Positions 18,308-26,778 of a DNA stretch of 37,497 nucleotides are shown in pieces (positions within the stretch are counted from its first letter, which is position 1; every line of letters starts with the position of its first letter). Origin of the DNA: an uncultured bacterium (GTDB taxonomy: Bacteria; Spirochaetota; Spirochaetia; Sphaerochaetales; Sphaerochaetaceae). The translations under genes and the position numbers were made by a program. Under the pieces are notes generated by a model. It was not told the DNA's origin, did not search any database, and worked only from the letters and a program-made list of their open reading frames with translations. The stretch spans positions 1 to 37,497 of the forward strand of contig CAJMOS010000012.1 in the NCBI GenBank assembly GCA_905215015.1, in the 5' to 3' direction.

Positions 18308-19036
18308 TCATGGGATAATTCCAAAACTATTCTGAAAGGAAACAAGGGCCGCATCCACCAAGGCGTCCCAGCCACGATTGGCCTGGGGATTCGCCGGACT
18401 GGGATGCACGATGGTACCGACATGTCTGCAACGAGGGGCTATCCGCGCCAATTTCTCCCCAGCATATTTGCCCACACCCACCAGCATCGGAGCCTTGGAC
18501 CATCCCAGCACATCCCGCAAGTAGCGGTCGCAGACTTCTTCCAGCACCTGCCGGCACCTGGAAGGCAACGCGTCCGGCGTCACGTTCTTTCCCGTCGGGC
18601 CGGCGTCCATGAAGACCAGCGGGCAGTAGTTCAGCACCATCACATGCCGTGCCATCTCCATTGGGTCAGGCCATTTGGCCGCAAGATAGCCCCACAACCG
18701 TTTCCCGCTTCCTTCGCTCCGTTTGCAGGCAAGGCCCTGCACGGGACGCTTGGGATGCGTCTTGGGCGGCTGGCCCACCGTGCCGTCCATACGGAGATAG
18801 CCGCGCACCGCTCCCACCTCGCCAAAGGGAACCCCGTCCTGGGCCATGCCGAAAGGACCAGGGTTCATGCCCAGCCAGAGCATGCGGGCATCCTGCCTGC
18901 AGTACCGCTCGAGAAATTCTTGATGCAGGTCCCAAGCGTAGACCAAGGGATCATAGACATAGAGTGATTCCGGGAAGGAAAGAGCTTCCACCTCGTCCCG
19001 AAACCGACGTGTACGTTCGATAAGCGTGTTTGCCAT
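18308..19036 (-). CDS. SMUG1-type single-strand-selective uracil-DNA glycosylase
   Basis: A 242-residue base-excision glycosylase that should remove uracil (and hydroxymethyl-uracil) from DNA. It has the SMUG1 family signatures in full. Motif 1 is GMNPGPFGMAQDGVPFGEV (57-74). HPKRPVQGLACKRSEGSGKR follows. The pyrimidine-contacting NYCPL holds Asn136. Motif 2, HPSPANPQANRGW, carries the likely catalytic His211. Most bacteria use UNG, MUG or UDGb, so this is a rarer choice. The ATG lacks a ribosome site; a TAGACT hexamer ending 7 nt upstream suggests a leaderless transcript. It stands alone, divergent from the acyl-CoA synthetase. Confidence 0.88.
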   Translation of the reverse strand: MANTLIERTRRFRDEVEALSFPESLYVYDPLVYAWDLHQEFLERYCRQDARMLWLGMNPGPFGMAQDGVPFGEVGAVRGYLRMDGTVGQPPKTHPKRPVQGLACKRSEGSGKRLWGYLAAKWPDPMEMARHVMVLNYCPLVFMDAGPTGKNVTPDALPSRCRQVLEEVCDRYLRDVLGWSKAPMLVGVGKYAGEKLARIAPRCRHVGTIVHPSPANPQANRGWDALVDAALVSFQNSFGIIP

Positions 19037-19177
19037 GGGGAAAGTCTACTCCATTTCGTCCATGTACAGACAGGGGGGCTTCATATTCTTGACACATATG
19101 CTCCAAAGCGTCAAAGTATGTTCCGTAGTCTGAATTAACTAGTCATACTGAAAATTGTTTGACCGTGAGGATTTAAC

Positions 19178-20872
19178 ATGGGACACAGATGGGATTATCT
19201 CAACGAGTACCGAGGCAAGGATTTCCAGGGAGAATGGCCTACCATTGCCGAAATGTTTCTGTTGACCGCAAAGCGCTTCCCCCACAACAAGTGCTTCACT
19301 CGCTTCAATCCTGACCGGGAGACCTGGGACTTCACCGAGGTGAAAGGGCACGTGGTCCGCATCGCCTCATGGCTGATCGAGCAGGGGCTCAAGCCCGGCG
19401 ACCGCGTTGGTCTGAACGGAAAGAACTCCCCCTTCTGGGGTCTGACCTATGTGGCGGTTTGCTACGCCGGCGGCGTGATTGTCCCGATTGACAACCAGAT
19501 GCACACCGACAGGCTGATGCAACTGGCAGCCTTCGCCGGCGTCTCCTTCTTCTTCGGCGACAGCGACGTGCTGGAGAAGCTGGACAAGGAAAACGAATGG
19601 GTCAAGACCCTTCAGGGCAGGACTGTGACCCTGCTCGGGGATGCTGACGCACACTCCCCCTTCATCATGGACCTGAAGCCGGTGAAGGAATATCCGCTCG
19701 TGCCCAGGACCGAGGACGACGTGGCGGCCTTGCTGTTCACCAGCGGCACCACCGGCAACGAAAAGGCAGTCGAGCTTACCAACAAGAATCTGATCAGCGA
19801 CGTCTATCAGGCAGGGGACATGATGCCGTTCGTCGACGACACCGACACCCTGTACGCCCTGCTCCCGCTGCACCATACCTACTGCTGCACCGCAGTCTTT
19901 CTCGAGTGTCTGGAACACGGGGCCGAATGCCTGTTCGGGCAGTCCCTGGCGGTCAGCCGCATGCTGAACGACCTCAAGCGCGGCCATGTGACCGTCTTCA
20001 TGGGAATCCCCCTTCTGTTCAACAAGGTGCTGGCCGGGATGATGAAGGAAGTCAAGAAGAAGGGACCTATCGTCAACGGCATGGTCCATCTGATGATGAT
20101 CATCGGCGGCCAGTGCAAGATATGGTTCGGCAAGAACCCGATGCGCCCCATCTTCAACAAACTGTTGCTCAGCAAGATTGGCCTGGACCACAACAGGCTC
20201 TGCATCAGCGGAGCCGGCCCGCTCGCCCCGAAGGTGTTCAAGCAGTACCAGCAGCTGGGTGTCGATTTCGTCCAGGGCTACGGCCTTACCGAGACCAGCC
20301 CCATTGTCACGCTGAACCCGGTCGACCATTTCAAGATCGACTCGATCGGCAAGGTCTTCCCGCTGGACGAGGTGATCATCGCCGAGCCTAACGAGCATGG
20401 TGTCGGGGAGATCCGAGTCAAGGGACCGAACGTCTGCAGGGGCTACTACCACGACGAAGCGCACACCAAGGAACTGTTCGACGAGAACGGATACCTGCGC
20501 ACCGGCGACCTGGGGACGATGGATGACGAGCACTATGTCTACCTGAAAGGCAGAGCGAAGAACATCATCGTCACCGAGGGCGGCAAGAACGTCTACCCCG
20601 AGGAAATCGAGGACATGTTCCAGCTTTACGAAGAAATCCGGCAGATCATGATCCGAGGCTATCAGGAAAAGAAGGACGTTCCCTCCGAGTGCATCGAGGC
20701 GGTCGTCTACCCCGATCCCGAGCTGAAAGACAAGGAAAAGCGGATCAACCAGATCATCGGCGAGGTCAACGCCAGGCTGGCCGGCTACAAGAAGATTTCC
20801 AAAGTGACGATCCTCGACAAGCCGATGGAGACCACCACGACGCTGAAGGTCAAACGCAACCGGGTCAATTGA
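19178..20872 (+). CDS. fadD: Long-chain fatty acid-CoA ligase (AMP-binding family)
   Basis: A 564-residue ANL-superfamily adenylate-forming enzyme that activates fatty acids with ATP and CoA. Visible motifs are LLFTSGTTGNEK (185-196), GYGLTETSP near 367-375, YLRTGDLG near 443-450 and the hinge GRAKNIIVTEGGKNVYPEEIE. The C-terminal lysine region TLKVKRNRVN is present. GAGG lies nine bases before the ATG. A possible -35 TTGACA is at 19089-19094 but no matching -10 is clear. A terminator follows at 20889, so it is probably monocistronic. Whether it serves membrane-lipid remodelling or fatty-acid uptake cannot be told; no beta-oxidation gene is nearby. Confidence 0.9.
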   Translation: MGHRWDYLNEYRGKDFQGEWPTIAEMFLLTAKRFPHNKCFTRFNPDRETWDFTEVKGHVVRIASWLIEQGLKPGDRVGLNGKNSPFWGLTYVAVCYAGGVIVPIDNQMHTDRLMQLAAFAGVSFFFGDSDVLEKLDKENEWVKTLQGRTVTLLGDADAHSPFIMDLKPVKEYPLVPRTEDDVAALLFTSGTTGNEKAVELTNKNLISDVYQAGDMMPFVDDTDTLYALLPLHHTYCCTAVFLECLEHGAECLFGQSLAVSRMLNDLKRGHVTVFMGIPLLFNKVLAGMMKEVKKKGPIVNGMVHLMMIIGGQCKIWFGKNPMRPIFNKLLLSKIGLDHNRLCISGAGPLAPKVFKQYQQLGVDFVQGYGLTETSPIVTLNPVDHFKIDSIGKVFPLDEVIIAEPNEHGVGEIRVKGPNVCRGYYHDEAHTKELFDENGYLRTGDLGTMDDEHYVYLKGRAKNIIVTEGGKNVYPEEIEDMFQLYEEIRQIMIRGYQEKKDVPSECIEAVVYPDPELKDKEKRINQIIGEVNARLAGYKKISKVTILDKPMETTTTLKVKRNRVN

Positions 20873-20888
20873 CCGGATTATGAAGCAA

Positions 20889-20920
20889 GCGCCTCGCAAC
20901 CATACGGGGCGCCTTTTATT
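20889..20920 (+). terminator. Rho-independent terminator of the acyl-CoA synthetase gene
   Basis: An 8-bp stem (GCGCCTCG with CGGGGCGC, one T-G pair) and an 8-nt loop are followed by CTTTTATT. It starts 17 nt after the stop codon. Confidence 0.8.
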
Positions 20921-20960
20921 ACCCGCACATGCATGGGCGGCAGGAATTTCCGGCTTCTTC

Positions 20961-20989
20961 GTGACAATGCGGTGTGCATGCGCTACGAT
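20961..20989 (+). promoter_or_regulatory. Possible promoter of the amidohydrolase gene
   Basis: GTGACA (20961-20966) and TACGAT (20984-20989) are 17 nt apart. The expected transcription start coincides with the A of the chosen ATG (20996), which would give a leaderless mRNA; consistent with this, no ribosome site precedes that ATG. The hexamers match consensus only partly. Confidence 0.35.
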
Positions 20990-20995
20990 GGGTGC

Positions 20996-22294
20996 ATGTA
21001 TACACTCATCAAAAACGCCTTGGTCGTGCCGATGACCCGCGAGAACCACTACCTTGGAAAAGCTGACATCGGCATCAACGGTACCCATATCGACTTTGTC
21101 GGAAAGACATCGGAAAACGTGCGCGCCGACCGGGTCATCGACGCAACCGGCATGATTGCCATGCCATCCCTTGTCAACGCCCATACCCATGTCGCCATGG
21201 AGTTGGAGCGCAACTACAAGGACGATCTTCCCACACTGGAAGCATGGCTCGGAGAAATATTTCCCATCGAGGCCAAACTGACCGAGGGGGACATCCTTTG
21301 GGCCAACCGGCTGGGCATGGTCGAGCTGATCCAGAGCGGCTGCACACTTTTCAATGACATGTACTACCAGGTCCACTGCGGGGCAAGGGCAGCCAACGAG
21401 GCCGGCATCAGGGCCGTCATCGGCTTCACCGGTGTCGGCGACGTTCCCGACCTGAAACGCACCCTCGACCGGGAAGGACCGCTGGTGCAACGCGAGGTGG
21501 AGAAAAGCGATGGTCGCATCAAGGTAGCCTGCGCCCCGCACGCCGTCTATACCTGCACCCCGGCCCTCTACCGATACGCCCATGACTGGGCGAAGGAGCA
21601 TGGAGCCCTGCTGCATACCCACATGGCGGAAACCACTACCGAGGTATCCACCTGCAAGGAGCGCTATGGGGCTTCACCGTTCCGCCACCTGGAGAAACTG
21701 GGCTATTTCAAGGATACCCGCCATATCCTGGCCCACTGCGTCCACCTGACCGACGACGAGATGGATACCCTGAAGGATCTGGATGCCACGGTCTGCACCA
21801 ACCCGACCAGCAACGCGAAGCTGGCCAGCGGAATGGCGCCAATCGGCAAAATGCTGAAAAAGGGGGTCAAGGTGGCGTTGGGCACCGATGGTTCGTCCAG
21901 CAACAACAATATCGACATGGTCGAGGAAATGCACGTGGCATCCCTGATCAGCAGCTCGCTGACCGGGGACATCACCAGCCTGACCCCCTACCAGATCCTG
22001 AAGATGGCGACGATCGACGGGGCGAAGGCGCTCGGCTTTGACTACATTGGCACGCTGCAGTCAGGCAAGGAGGCTGACCTGATCCTGATTGACACCCGCA
22101 AGCCCCATCTGACCCCGCTGAACAACCCCTTCAGCGCCCTGGTCTTTGCCGTCCAGGCCAGCGACGTCGATACCGTCTTCTGCCAGGGAAGGATGCTGAT
22201 GGAGCACAGACGGATGCTGACCCTCGACCCACAACCGATTATGGAGGAGGTCAACGCCCACTGGAAAGCCCTGCTGGAGCGTTCCCGCGCCTAA
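20996..22294 (+). CDS. mtaD: Amidohydrolase, 5-methylthioadenosine/S-adenosylhomocysteine deaminase-like
   Basis: A 432-residue metal-dependent deaminase of the ATZ/TRZ (MtaD) branch. The metal ligands are visible: His63/His65 in NAHTHVAM, His in LLHTHMAETTTE (207/209), the AHCVHLTDDE segment and Asp298 in ALGTDGSSSNNN. The C-terminus has the typical GTLQSGKEADLILID. The family deaminates SAH, MTA, adenosine or related nucleosides to inosyl products. The start at 20996 aligns with the usual short N-terminal strand (YTLIKNALVVPM); the upstream ATG at 20933 lies in the region where the promoter appears to be. The 3' end overlaps the glycosidase remnant on the other strand by 4 nt. Confidence 0.88.
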   Translation: MYTLIKNALVVPMTRENHYLGKADIGINGTHIDFVGKTSENVRADRVIDATGMIAMPSLVNAHTHVAMELERNYKDDLPTLEAWLGEIFPIEAKLTEGDILWANRLGMVELIQSGCTLFNDMYYQVHCGARAANEAGIRAVIGFTGVGDVPDLKRTLDREGPLVQREVEKSDGRIKVACAPHAVYTCTPALYRYAHDWAKEHGALLHTHMAETTTEVSTCKERYGASPFRHLEKLGYFKDTRHILAHCVHLTDDEMDTLKDLDATVCTNPTSNAKLASGMAPIGKMLKKGVKVALGTDGSSSNNNIDMVEEMHVASLISSSLTGDITSLTPYQILKMATIDGAKALGFDYIGTLQSGKEADLILIDTRKPHLTPLNNPFSALVFAVQASDVDTVFCQGRMLMEHRRMLTLDPQPIMEEVNAHWKALLERSRA

Positions 22295-22575
22295 TAGGCT
22301 CCGTGGAACGAAAGGGTCAGCGGCATCTTTTCCAAGCGGAGTTCCTGACTCCTCTTCCCCGTCCCGTCAGACAGGAAACCCTCGGCAAGGGTAGCGGTAA
22401 AGCATCTGTCCTCGGTAGGGAGCGTCCCCTCCTCGAGGACGAAGGTGACCCGTCCTGCGTCCAGCTGGACAGCCATCACCATGTAGGCCCGCCGCTCCAG
22501 TCTGGTCGATCCGTCATCCTCAAAATACCGGTAGGACTGATCATCCGAAAAAGCACCAGCAGGCTGATCGTCTAG
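22291..22575 (-). pseudogene. Remnant resembling the C-terminus of a GH31 glycosidase
   Basis: About 94 codons stay open on the minus strand, ending in a natural stop at 22293. No start with a ribosome site is present; ATG 22482 is internal and the frame continues upstream of it. The translation contains SYRYFEDDGSTRLERRAYMV, which looks like the (Y/F)EDDG...YE.G.Y element of the C-terminal beta domain (DUF5110-like) of GH31 alpha-glucosidases and alpha-xylosidases. RVTFVLEEGTLPTEDRCFTATLAEGF follows that domain's strand pattern. The fragment begins immediately beyond the tyrS terminator. I infer a deletion removed the catalytic part. An unrelated short gene is the alternative. Confidence 0.45.
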
Positions 22576-22605
22576 AAAAAAAGTCCGGTCCCTTGAGGAA
22601 CCGGA
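22576..22605 (-). terminator. Rho-independent terminator of the gltX-glyQS-tyrS operon
   Basis: A 9-bp stem on the minus strand (TCCGGTTCC with GGGACCGGA, one T-G pair), closed by TCAA, is followed by C and seven T. It begins 21 nt after the tyrS stop. Confidence 0.9.
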
Positions 22606-22626
22606 TCTTGTTACCTACATACTTGC

Positions 22627-23877
22627 TTATTTCACAACGACCCGGAAGAACCGCTTCTTGCCGGCTTTCAGGATCAACTCGCCCTGTTCGTCCAGGCTGT
22701 CGCTCTTGATGACAGCCTTGAAGTCGTCGATCTTTTTGTCGTTGACCACTGCTCCGCCCTGCTGGACAAGGCGTCTCGCCTCGCTGTTGGTCTTGGCCAG
22801 ACCGGTCATGACAAACAGCTCGAGGACTGGAATGCCGGCATCCAGCTTGGACATTTCGACAGTCAGGCTGGGCATGCCTTCGCGGTTTCCGCCGCCACCG
22901 CTGACGAACATCGCCTTTGCCGCGTCGCGGGCCTTGACCGCCTCTTCCTCGCCATGGGCGATCTTGGTCTGCTCGAAGGCAAGCTTTTCCTTGGCGGCAT
23001 TGATGTCGACATGCTCTCCCTCGTACTCGTGGATCTCGTCAAGGCTCATGAACGTGAACAGCTTCATGAATTTGACCACGTCGGCATCGGGGACGTTCCT
23101 CCAGTACTGGTAGTAGTCGTAGACGCTGAACATATCCTTGTCCAAGAAGACCGCACCGCTCTCGCTCTTGCCCATCTTCTTGCCATCGGCGCGCATGACC
23201 AGGTTGAAGGTCAGACCGTAGCACTGGGGCCCTTGCATACGCTGGATCAGGTCGATGCCGGCGGTGATGTTGCCCCACTGGTCGGCGCCACCAATCTGGA
23301 GCCTGCAACCCGTCTTCTGATTCAACATGTAATAGTCGTAGCTCTGCAACAACTGGTAGTTGAACTCCAAAAACGACAAACCCCGCTCCAAGCGTTGCTT
23401 GGTTCCTTCGTAGGTCAGCATCTTGTTGACCGAGAAGTAACGGCCGATCTCGCGCAGGAACTTGATGTAGTTCAGGTCGATCAGCCAATCAGCGTTGTTC
23501 ATCATCACCGCCTTGCCCACCCCTTTGGGCGGATTGTCGGAGAAATCGACCACCGTGCCAAGCTGGTTCTTGATATGCTTCACGTTCTCGGCGATCTGCT
23601 CCTCGGGAAGCAGCTTGCGCATCTCGGTCTTGCCCGACGGATCGCCAATCATGCCGGTGCCCCCGCCCACCAAGGCGATGGGGTTGTGGCCGGCAAGCTG
23701 CAAATGGTGCATCGCGAAGAAGGGTACCATGTGGCCGATGTGTAGCGAGGGTCCGGTCGGATCCACGCCTACGTAAAAGGTCACCGGACCCTTGTCCATC
23801 AGGTCCGAAAGCCCCTCGAAGTCGGTGCAGTTGTTGACGAACCCACGGTCCATCAGCGTCTGAATCGCACTATTCAT
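22627..23877 (-). CDS. tyrS: Tyrosyl-tRNA synthetase
   Basis: A class I synthetase of 416 residues charging tRNA-Tyr. The HIGH-type motif is LHIGHM and the KMSKS-type motif is KMGKS, with GGADQWGN in between. A C-terminal S4-like RNA-binding domain (SEARRLVQQGGAVVND) follows. ATG 23877 is preferred because GAGGG lies seven bases upstream; ATG 23883, which overlaps the glyQS stop as ATGA, sits too close to that site. Translational coupling with glyQS is likely either way. Confidence 0.95.
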   Translation of the reverse strand: MNSAIQTLMDRGFVNNCTDFEGLSDLMDKGPVTFYVGVDPTGPSLHIGHMVPFFAMHHLQLAGHNPIALVGGGTGMIGDPSGKTEMRKLLPEEQIAENVKHIKNQLGTVVDFSDNPPKGVGKAVMMNNADWLIDLNYIKFLREIGRYFSVNKMLTYEGTKQRLERGLSFLEFNYQLLQSYDYYMLNQKTGCRLQIGGADQWGNITAGIDLIQRMQGPQCYGLTFNLVMRADGKKMGKSESGAVFLDKDMFSVYDYYQYWRNVPDADVVKFMKLFTFMSLDEIHEYEGEHVDINAAKEKLAFEQTKIAHGEEEAVKARDAAKAMFVSGGGGNREGMPSLTVEMSKLDAGIPVLELFVMTGLAKTNSEARRLVQQGGAVVNDKKIDDFKAVIKSDSLDEQGELILKAGKKRFFRVVVK

Positions 23878-23879
23878 CC

Positions 23880-25205
23880 TCATACCCTCTTGTATTCCTT
23901 GTTTGCCTTGCGGATCTCGTTGACAATCTCGCTGACAGGAATGCGCTTTTGCTCCATGCTGTCACGGAAGCGGAGCGTCACGGTATGGTCTTTCAGCGTA
24001 TCGTAGTCGATGGTCACGCAGTACGGAGTACCAATCTCGTCCTGGCGGCGATACCGGCGGCCGATGGCCCCGCTGACATCGAAGTCGGTGGTGAAATCCT
24101 CGCGCAGGTCGTGCTCGACCTTGCTGGCATACTCGGCAAGACCGTCCTTCTTCATCAGTGGCAGGACTGCGACCATGATCGGGGCGATATTGGGATGGAA
24201 ATGCAGCACGACGCGGCTGTCGCCACCCTCAAGCTCCTGCTCGTCGTAGGCGTCGGACAGCGCCATCAGCACGTTACGGGTCAGGCCTGCGGAAGTCTCG
24301 ACGACATAGGGGATGTAGCGGCTGTTGTCGGCCGGATCAAGATAGGTCATATCCTTGCCGCTGAACTTCTGGTGCTGGGTCAGGTCATAGTCCGTACGGC
24401 TGTGGACACCCTCAAGCTCCTGCCATCCCATCGGGAACAAGTACTGGATGTCGTAGGCGTCCTTGGCATAGAAGGCAAGTTCGTCCGGTCCGTGCTGGTG
24501 CCAGCGCAGATGGTCCATGCGAATACCCATCTTGTCGTAGAACTTCATGCGCTGCTCTCTCCAGTAGGGGAACCACTGCTCGTCGGTACCCGGCTTGCAG
24601 AACCACTGCATCTCCATCTGCTCGAACTCGCAGGAGCGGAAGATGAAGTTCTTCGTGGTGATCTCGTTGCGGAAGCTCTTGCCGACTTGGGCGATGCCGA
24701 AAGGAACCTTCATGCGGCAGGACTGGACGACATTCTTGAAATTGACATAGATGCCCTGGGCAGTCTCCGGCCTCAGATAGACCACGGAGCTGTCATCCTG
24801 GGTCGGACCGATGTGGGTCGTGAACATCAGGTTGAAGTTGCGCGGAGCGGTGAACGTGTCCTTGTTGCCACAGTTGGGGCAAGGCCCATTCAGGTCGATC
24901 TGGTCGGCCCTGAAACGGGCATGGCAGACCTTGCAGTCCACCATCGGGTCGGTGAAGTTGGAAACATGTCCACTCGCCTTCCATACGGTACTGTTCATCA
25001 GGATCGAGGCGTCGATGCCGACGATGTTGTCGTGCAGCTGCGTCATCTCCTTCCACCACATGTCGCGGATGTTGTTCTTCAACGCGACGCCCAGCGGGCC
25101 GTAGTCATAGGCGCCATTCAGTCCGCCGTAGATCTCGCTGGACTGGAAAATAAACCCACGCCGCTTGCACAGCGAGACAATCTTATCCAATGTCACTTCT
25201 GCCAT
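23880..25205 (-). CDS. glyQS: Glycyl-tRNA synthetase (single-chain alpha2 type)
   Basis: A class II synthetase of 441 residues charging tRNA-Gly. It belongs to the eukaryote/archaeal-like dimeric form, not the bacterial alpha2beta2 GlyQ/GlyS form. Evidence is IYGGLNGAYDYGPLG (motif 1 region), a zinc-like C-x2-C...C-x2-C pair (CKVCHARF and CPNCGNKD), VYLRPETAQGIYVNF and the C-terminal anticodon-binding domain beginning APIMVAVLPL. The start at 25205 has AAGGAT seven bases upstream and the usual MAEVTLDKIVSLCKRRGFI opening. It follows gltX by 22 nt and overlaps tyrS. Confidence 0.95.
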   Translation of the reverse strand: MAEVTLDKIVSLCKRRGFIFQSSEIYGGLNGAYDYGPLGVALKNNIRDMWWKEMTQLHDNIVGIDASILMNSTVWKASGHVSNFTDPMVDCKVCHARFRADQIDLNGPCPNCGNKDTFTAPRNFNLMFTTHIGPTQDDSSVVYLRPETAQGIYVNFKNVVQSCRMKVPFGIAQVGKSFRNEITTKNFIFRSCEFEQMEMQWFCKPGTDEQWFPYWREQRMKFYDKMGIRMDHLRWHQHGPDELAFYAKDAYDIQYLFPMGWQELEGVHSRTDYDLTQHQKFSGKDMTYLDPADNSRYIPYVVETSAGLTRNVLMALSDAYDEQELEGGDSRVVLHFHPNIAPIMVAVLPLMKKDGLAEYASKVEHDLREDFTTDFDVSGAIGRRYRRQDEIGTPYCVTIDYDTLKDHTVTLRFRDSMEQKRIPVSEIVNEIRKANKEYKRV

Positions 25206-25227
25206 ACTCTTATCCTTATTCCTTTCG

Positions 25228-26715
25228 TTAGTTTTTTGTCGCCTCATGCAGAAAATCCAGAGCCTTCTGGAGTCTCGCACGCGTCTGTTCCTCGCCCAGC
25301 AGCTTGATCGAGTCGAACAGCGGCAGGCTGACCTGGCTGCCCGTCAGGGCAACGCGGATCGGCATGAAAACGCCATTGACCTTGATGCCAAGCCTGGCGG
25401 CCAACCCGCAAAGCTGCGCCTCGATCTCTTCGCTCGGCTTCTTTTCCTCCAATCCCTTCTCCAGAATCCGGGAACCTTCCTCCAACGCCTTGATCGTCGT
25501 TGGCAGGTCGGTCTTCTTGTCGCAGAAGAGTGCCGGATCGCTGTAGCTTACCTCCTGGAACAGGAAGCGGGAAAGCTCCACCACGTCGCCAAGCAGCTTC
25601 ATGCGCTCCTTGACCACCGGCACCAGGATGTCCAGCTTTTTCTGTTGTTCCTCGGTCGGCGGATTGCTGAAAAAGCCAGCTTTCTCCAGGTAGGGAACGA
25701 GCAATCCTTTCAGCCGTTCGTCATCGCATTGGCGGATATACTGGCCATTGAACCAGTCAAGCTTCTTGTAGTCGAAGACACCGCTGGACTTGTTGATCTT
25801 GTTCATGTCGAACAGCTTCTCCAGCTCTTCCTTGCTGAAGAACTGTTTCTGCCCGTCATAGCTCCAGCCGACCAGGCTGACGTAATTCATGATCGCCTCG
25901 GGCAGATAGCCCTTCTCACGGAACTCGCGCACACTGGTCGACCCATGGCGTTTGCTCAGCTTCTGCCCGTCTTTGCCAAGCACCATGGGAAGATGGCAAT
26001 AGACCGGAGGCTCCCAGCCGAAAGCCTGGTAGAGCAGCACATGGAGCGGACCGGATGGAATCCATTCCTGAGCGCGCATGATATGGGTGATCCGCATCAA
26101 ATGGTCATCGATGACGTTGGCCAGATGGTAGGTGGGAAAACCATCGCTCTTGAGCAGGATCGGGTCTGGCGAGACATCGCGGTTGCGACGGGTGATGTCG
26201 CCCATCAGCACGTCGTGGAAGGTGGTCTTGCCCTCGGTCGGGACAATCAGGCGGATGACCGGCTTGATCCCCTTGGCGAGCGCCTCTTCCTTCTCGGCCT
26301 CGGAGATATGCAGGCAATGGCGGTCATAGCCCTGATACTGGCTGTGGCTCTCCTCCTGTTCCTTGCGCAAGGCCTCCAGCCGCTCCGGAGTGCAGTAACA
26401 ATAGTAGGCCTTGCCCATCTCGACCAGCTTCTTCGCGTACTCCTGATAGATTGCGGTACGTTCGCTCTGGACATACGGTCCGTAGGGACCCCCGACAACC
26501 GGTCCCTCATCCCACTTGATGCCCAGCCAATCCAAGGTATCGTAGAGATCCTGGACATATGCCTCGCTATAGCGCGTGCGGTCGGTATCCTCGATGCGAA
26601 GGATGAACTTACCACCGTTGGCACGTGCGAAGAAATAGTTGAACAGCGCGGTCCTCACTCCACCGATATGTTGGAATCCGGTCGGAGAAGGCGCGTAACG
26701 TACACGAACTTCCAT
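25228..26715 (-). CDS. gltX: Glutamyl-tRNA synthetase
   Basis: A class I synthetase of 495 residues charging tRNA-Glu, and possibly tRNA-Gln where an amidotransferase is used. The HIGH-type motif is PSPTGFQHIGG and the KMSKS-type motif is KLSKRHG. LRIEDTDRTR and GWEPPVYCHLPMVLG are typical. The ATG at 26715 has AGGAG eleven bases upstream; the upstream TTG reading is ignored. A weak promoter (TTGATT, 17 nt, TACAAC) lies in the 63-bp gap to the hydrolase gene, so gltX-glyQS-tyrS probably form their own transcript. Confidence 0.95.
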   Translation of the reverse strand: MEVRVRYAPSPTGFQHIGGVRTALFNYFFARANGGKFILRIEDTDRTRYSEAYVQDLYDTLDWLGIKWDEGPVVGGPYGPYVQSERTAIYQEYAKKLVEMGKAYYCYCTPERLEALRKEQEESHSQYQGYDRHCLHISEAEKEEALAKGIKPVIRLIVPTEGKTTFHDVLMGDITRRNRDVSPDPILLKSDGFPTYHLANVIDDHLMRITHIMRAQEWIPSGPLHVLLYQAFGWEPPVYCHLPMVLGKDGQKLSKRHGSTSVREFREKGYLPEAIMNYVSLVGWSYDGQKQFFSKEELEKLFDMNKINKSSGVFDYKKLDWFNGQYIRQCDDERLKGLLVPYLEKAGFFSNPPTEEQQKKLDILVPVVKERMKLLGDVVELSRFLFQEVSYSDPALFCDKKTDLPTTIKALEEGSRILEKGLEEKKPSEEIEAQLCGLAARLGIKVNGVFMPIRVALTGSQVSLPLFDSIKLLGEEQTRARLQKALDFLHEATKN

Positions 26716-26778
26716 ACAAACGCATGCTCCTGTCAATGAGGTAGTTGTACCCCAAATAATCTATTCAATCAACAAGCC

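Noticed and set aside
19367..21622. 751-residue minus-strand frame opposite fadD and the amidohydrolase gene
   Set aside because: It spans two unrelated plus-strand genes and the terminator between them; composition is antisense-like and no motif is visible.
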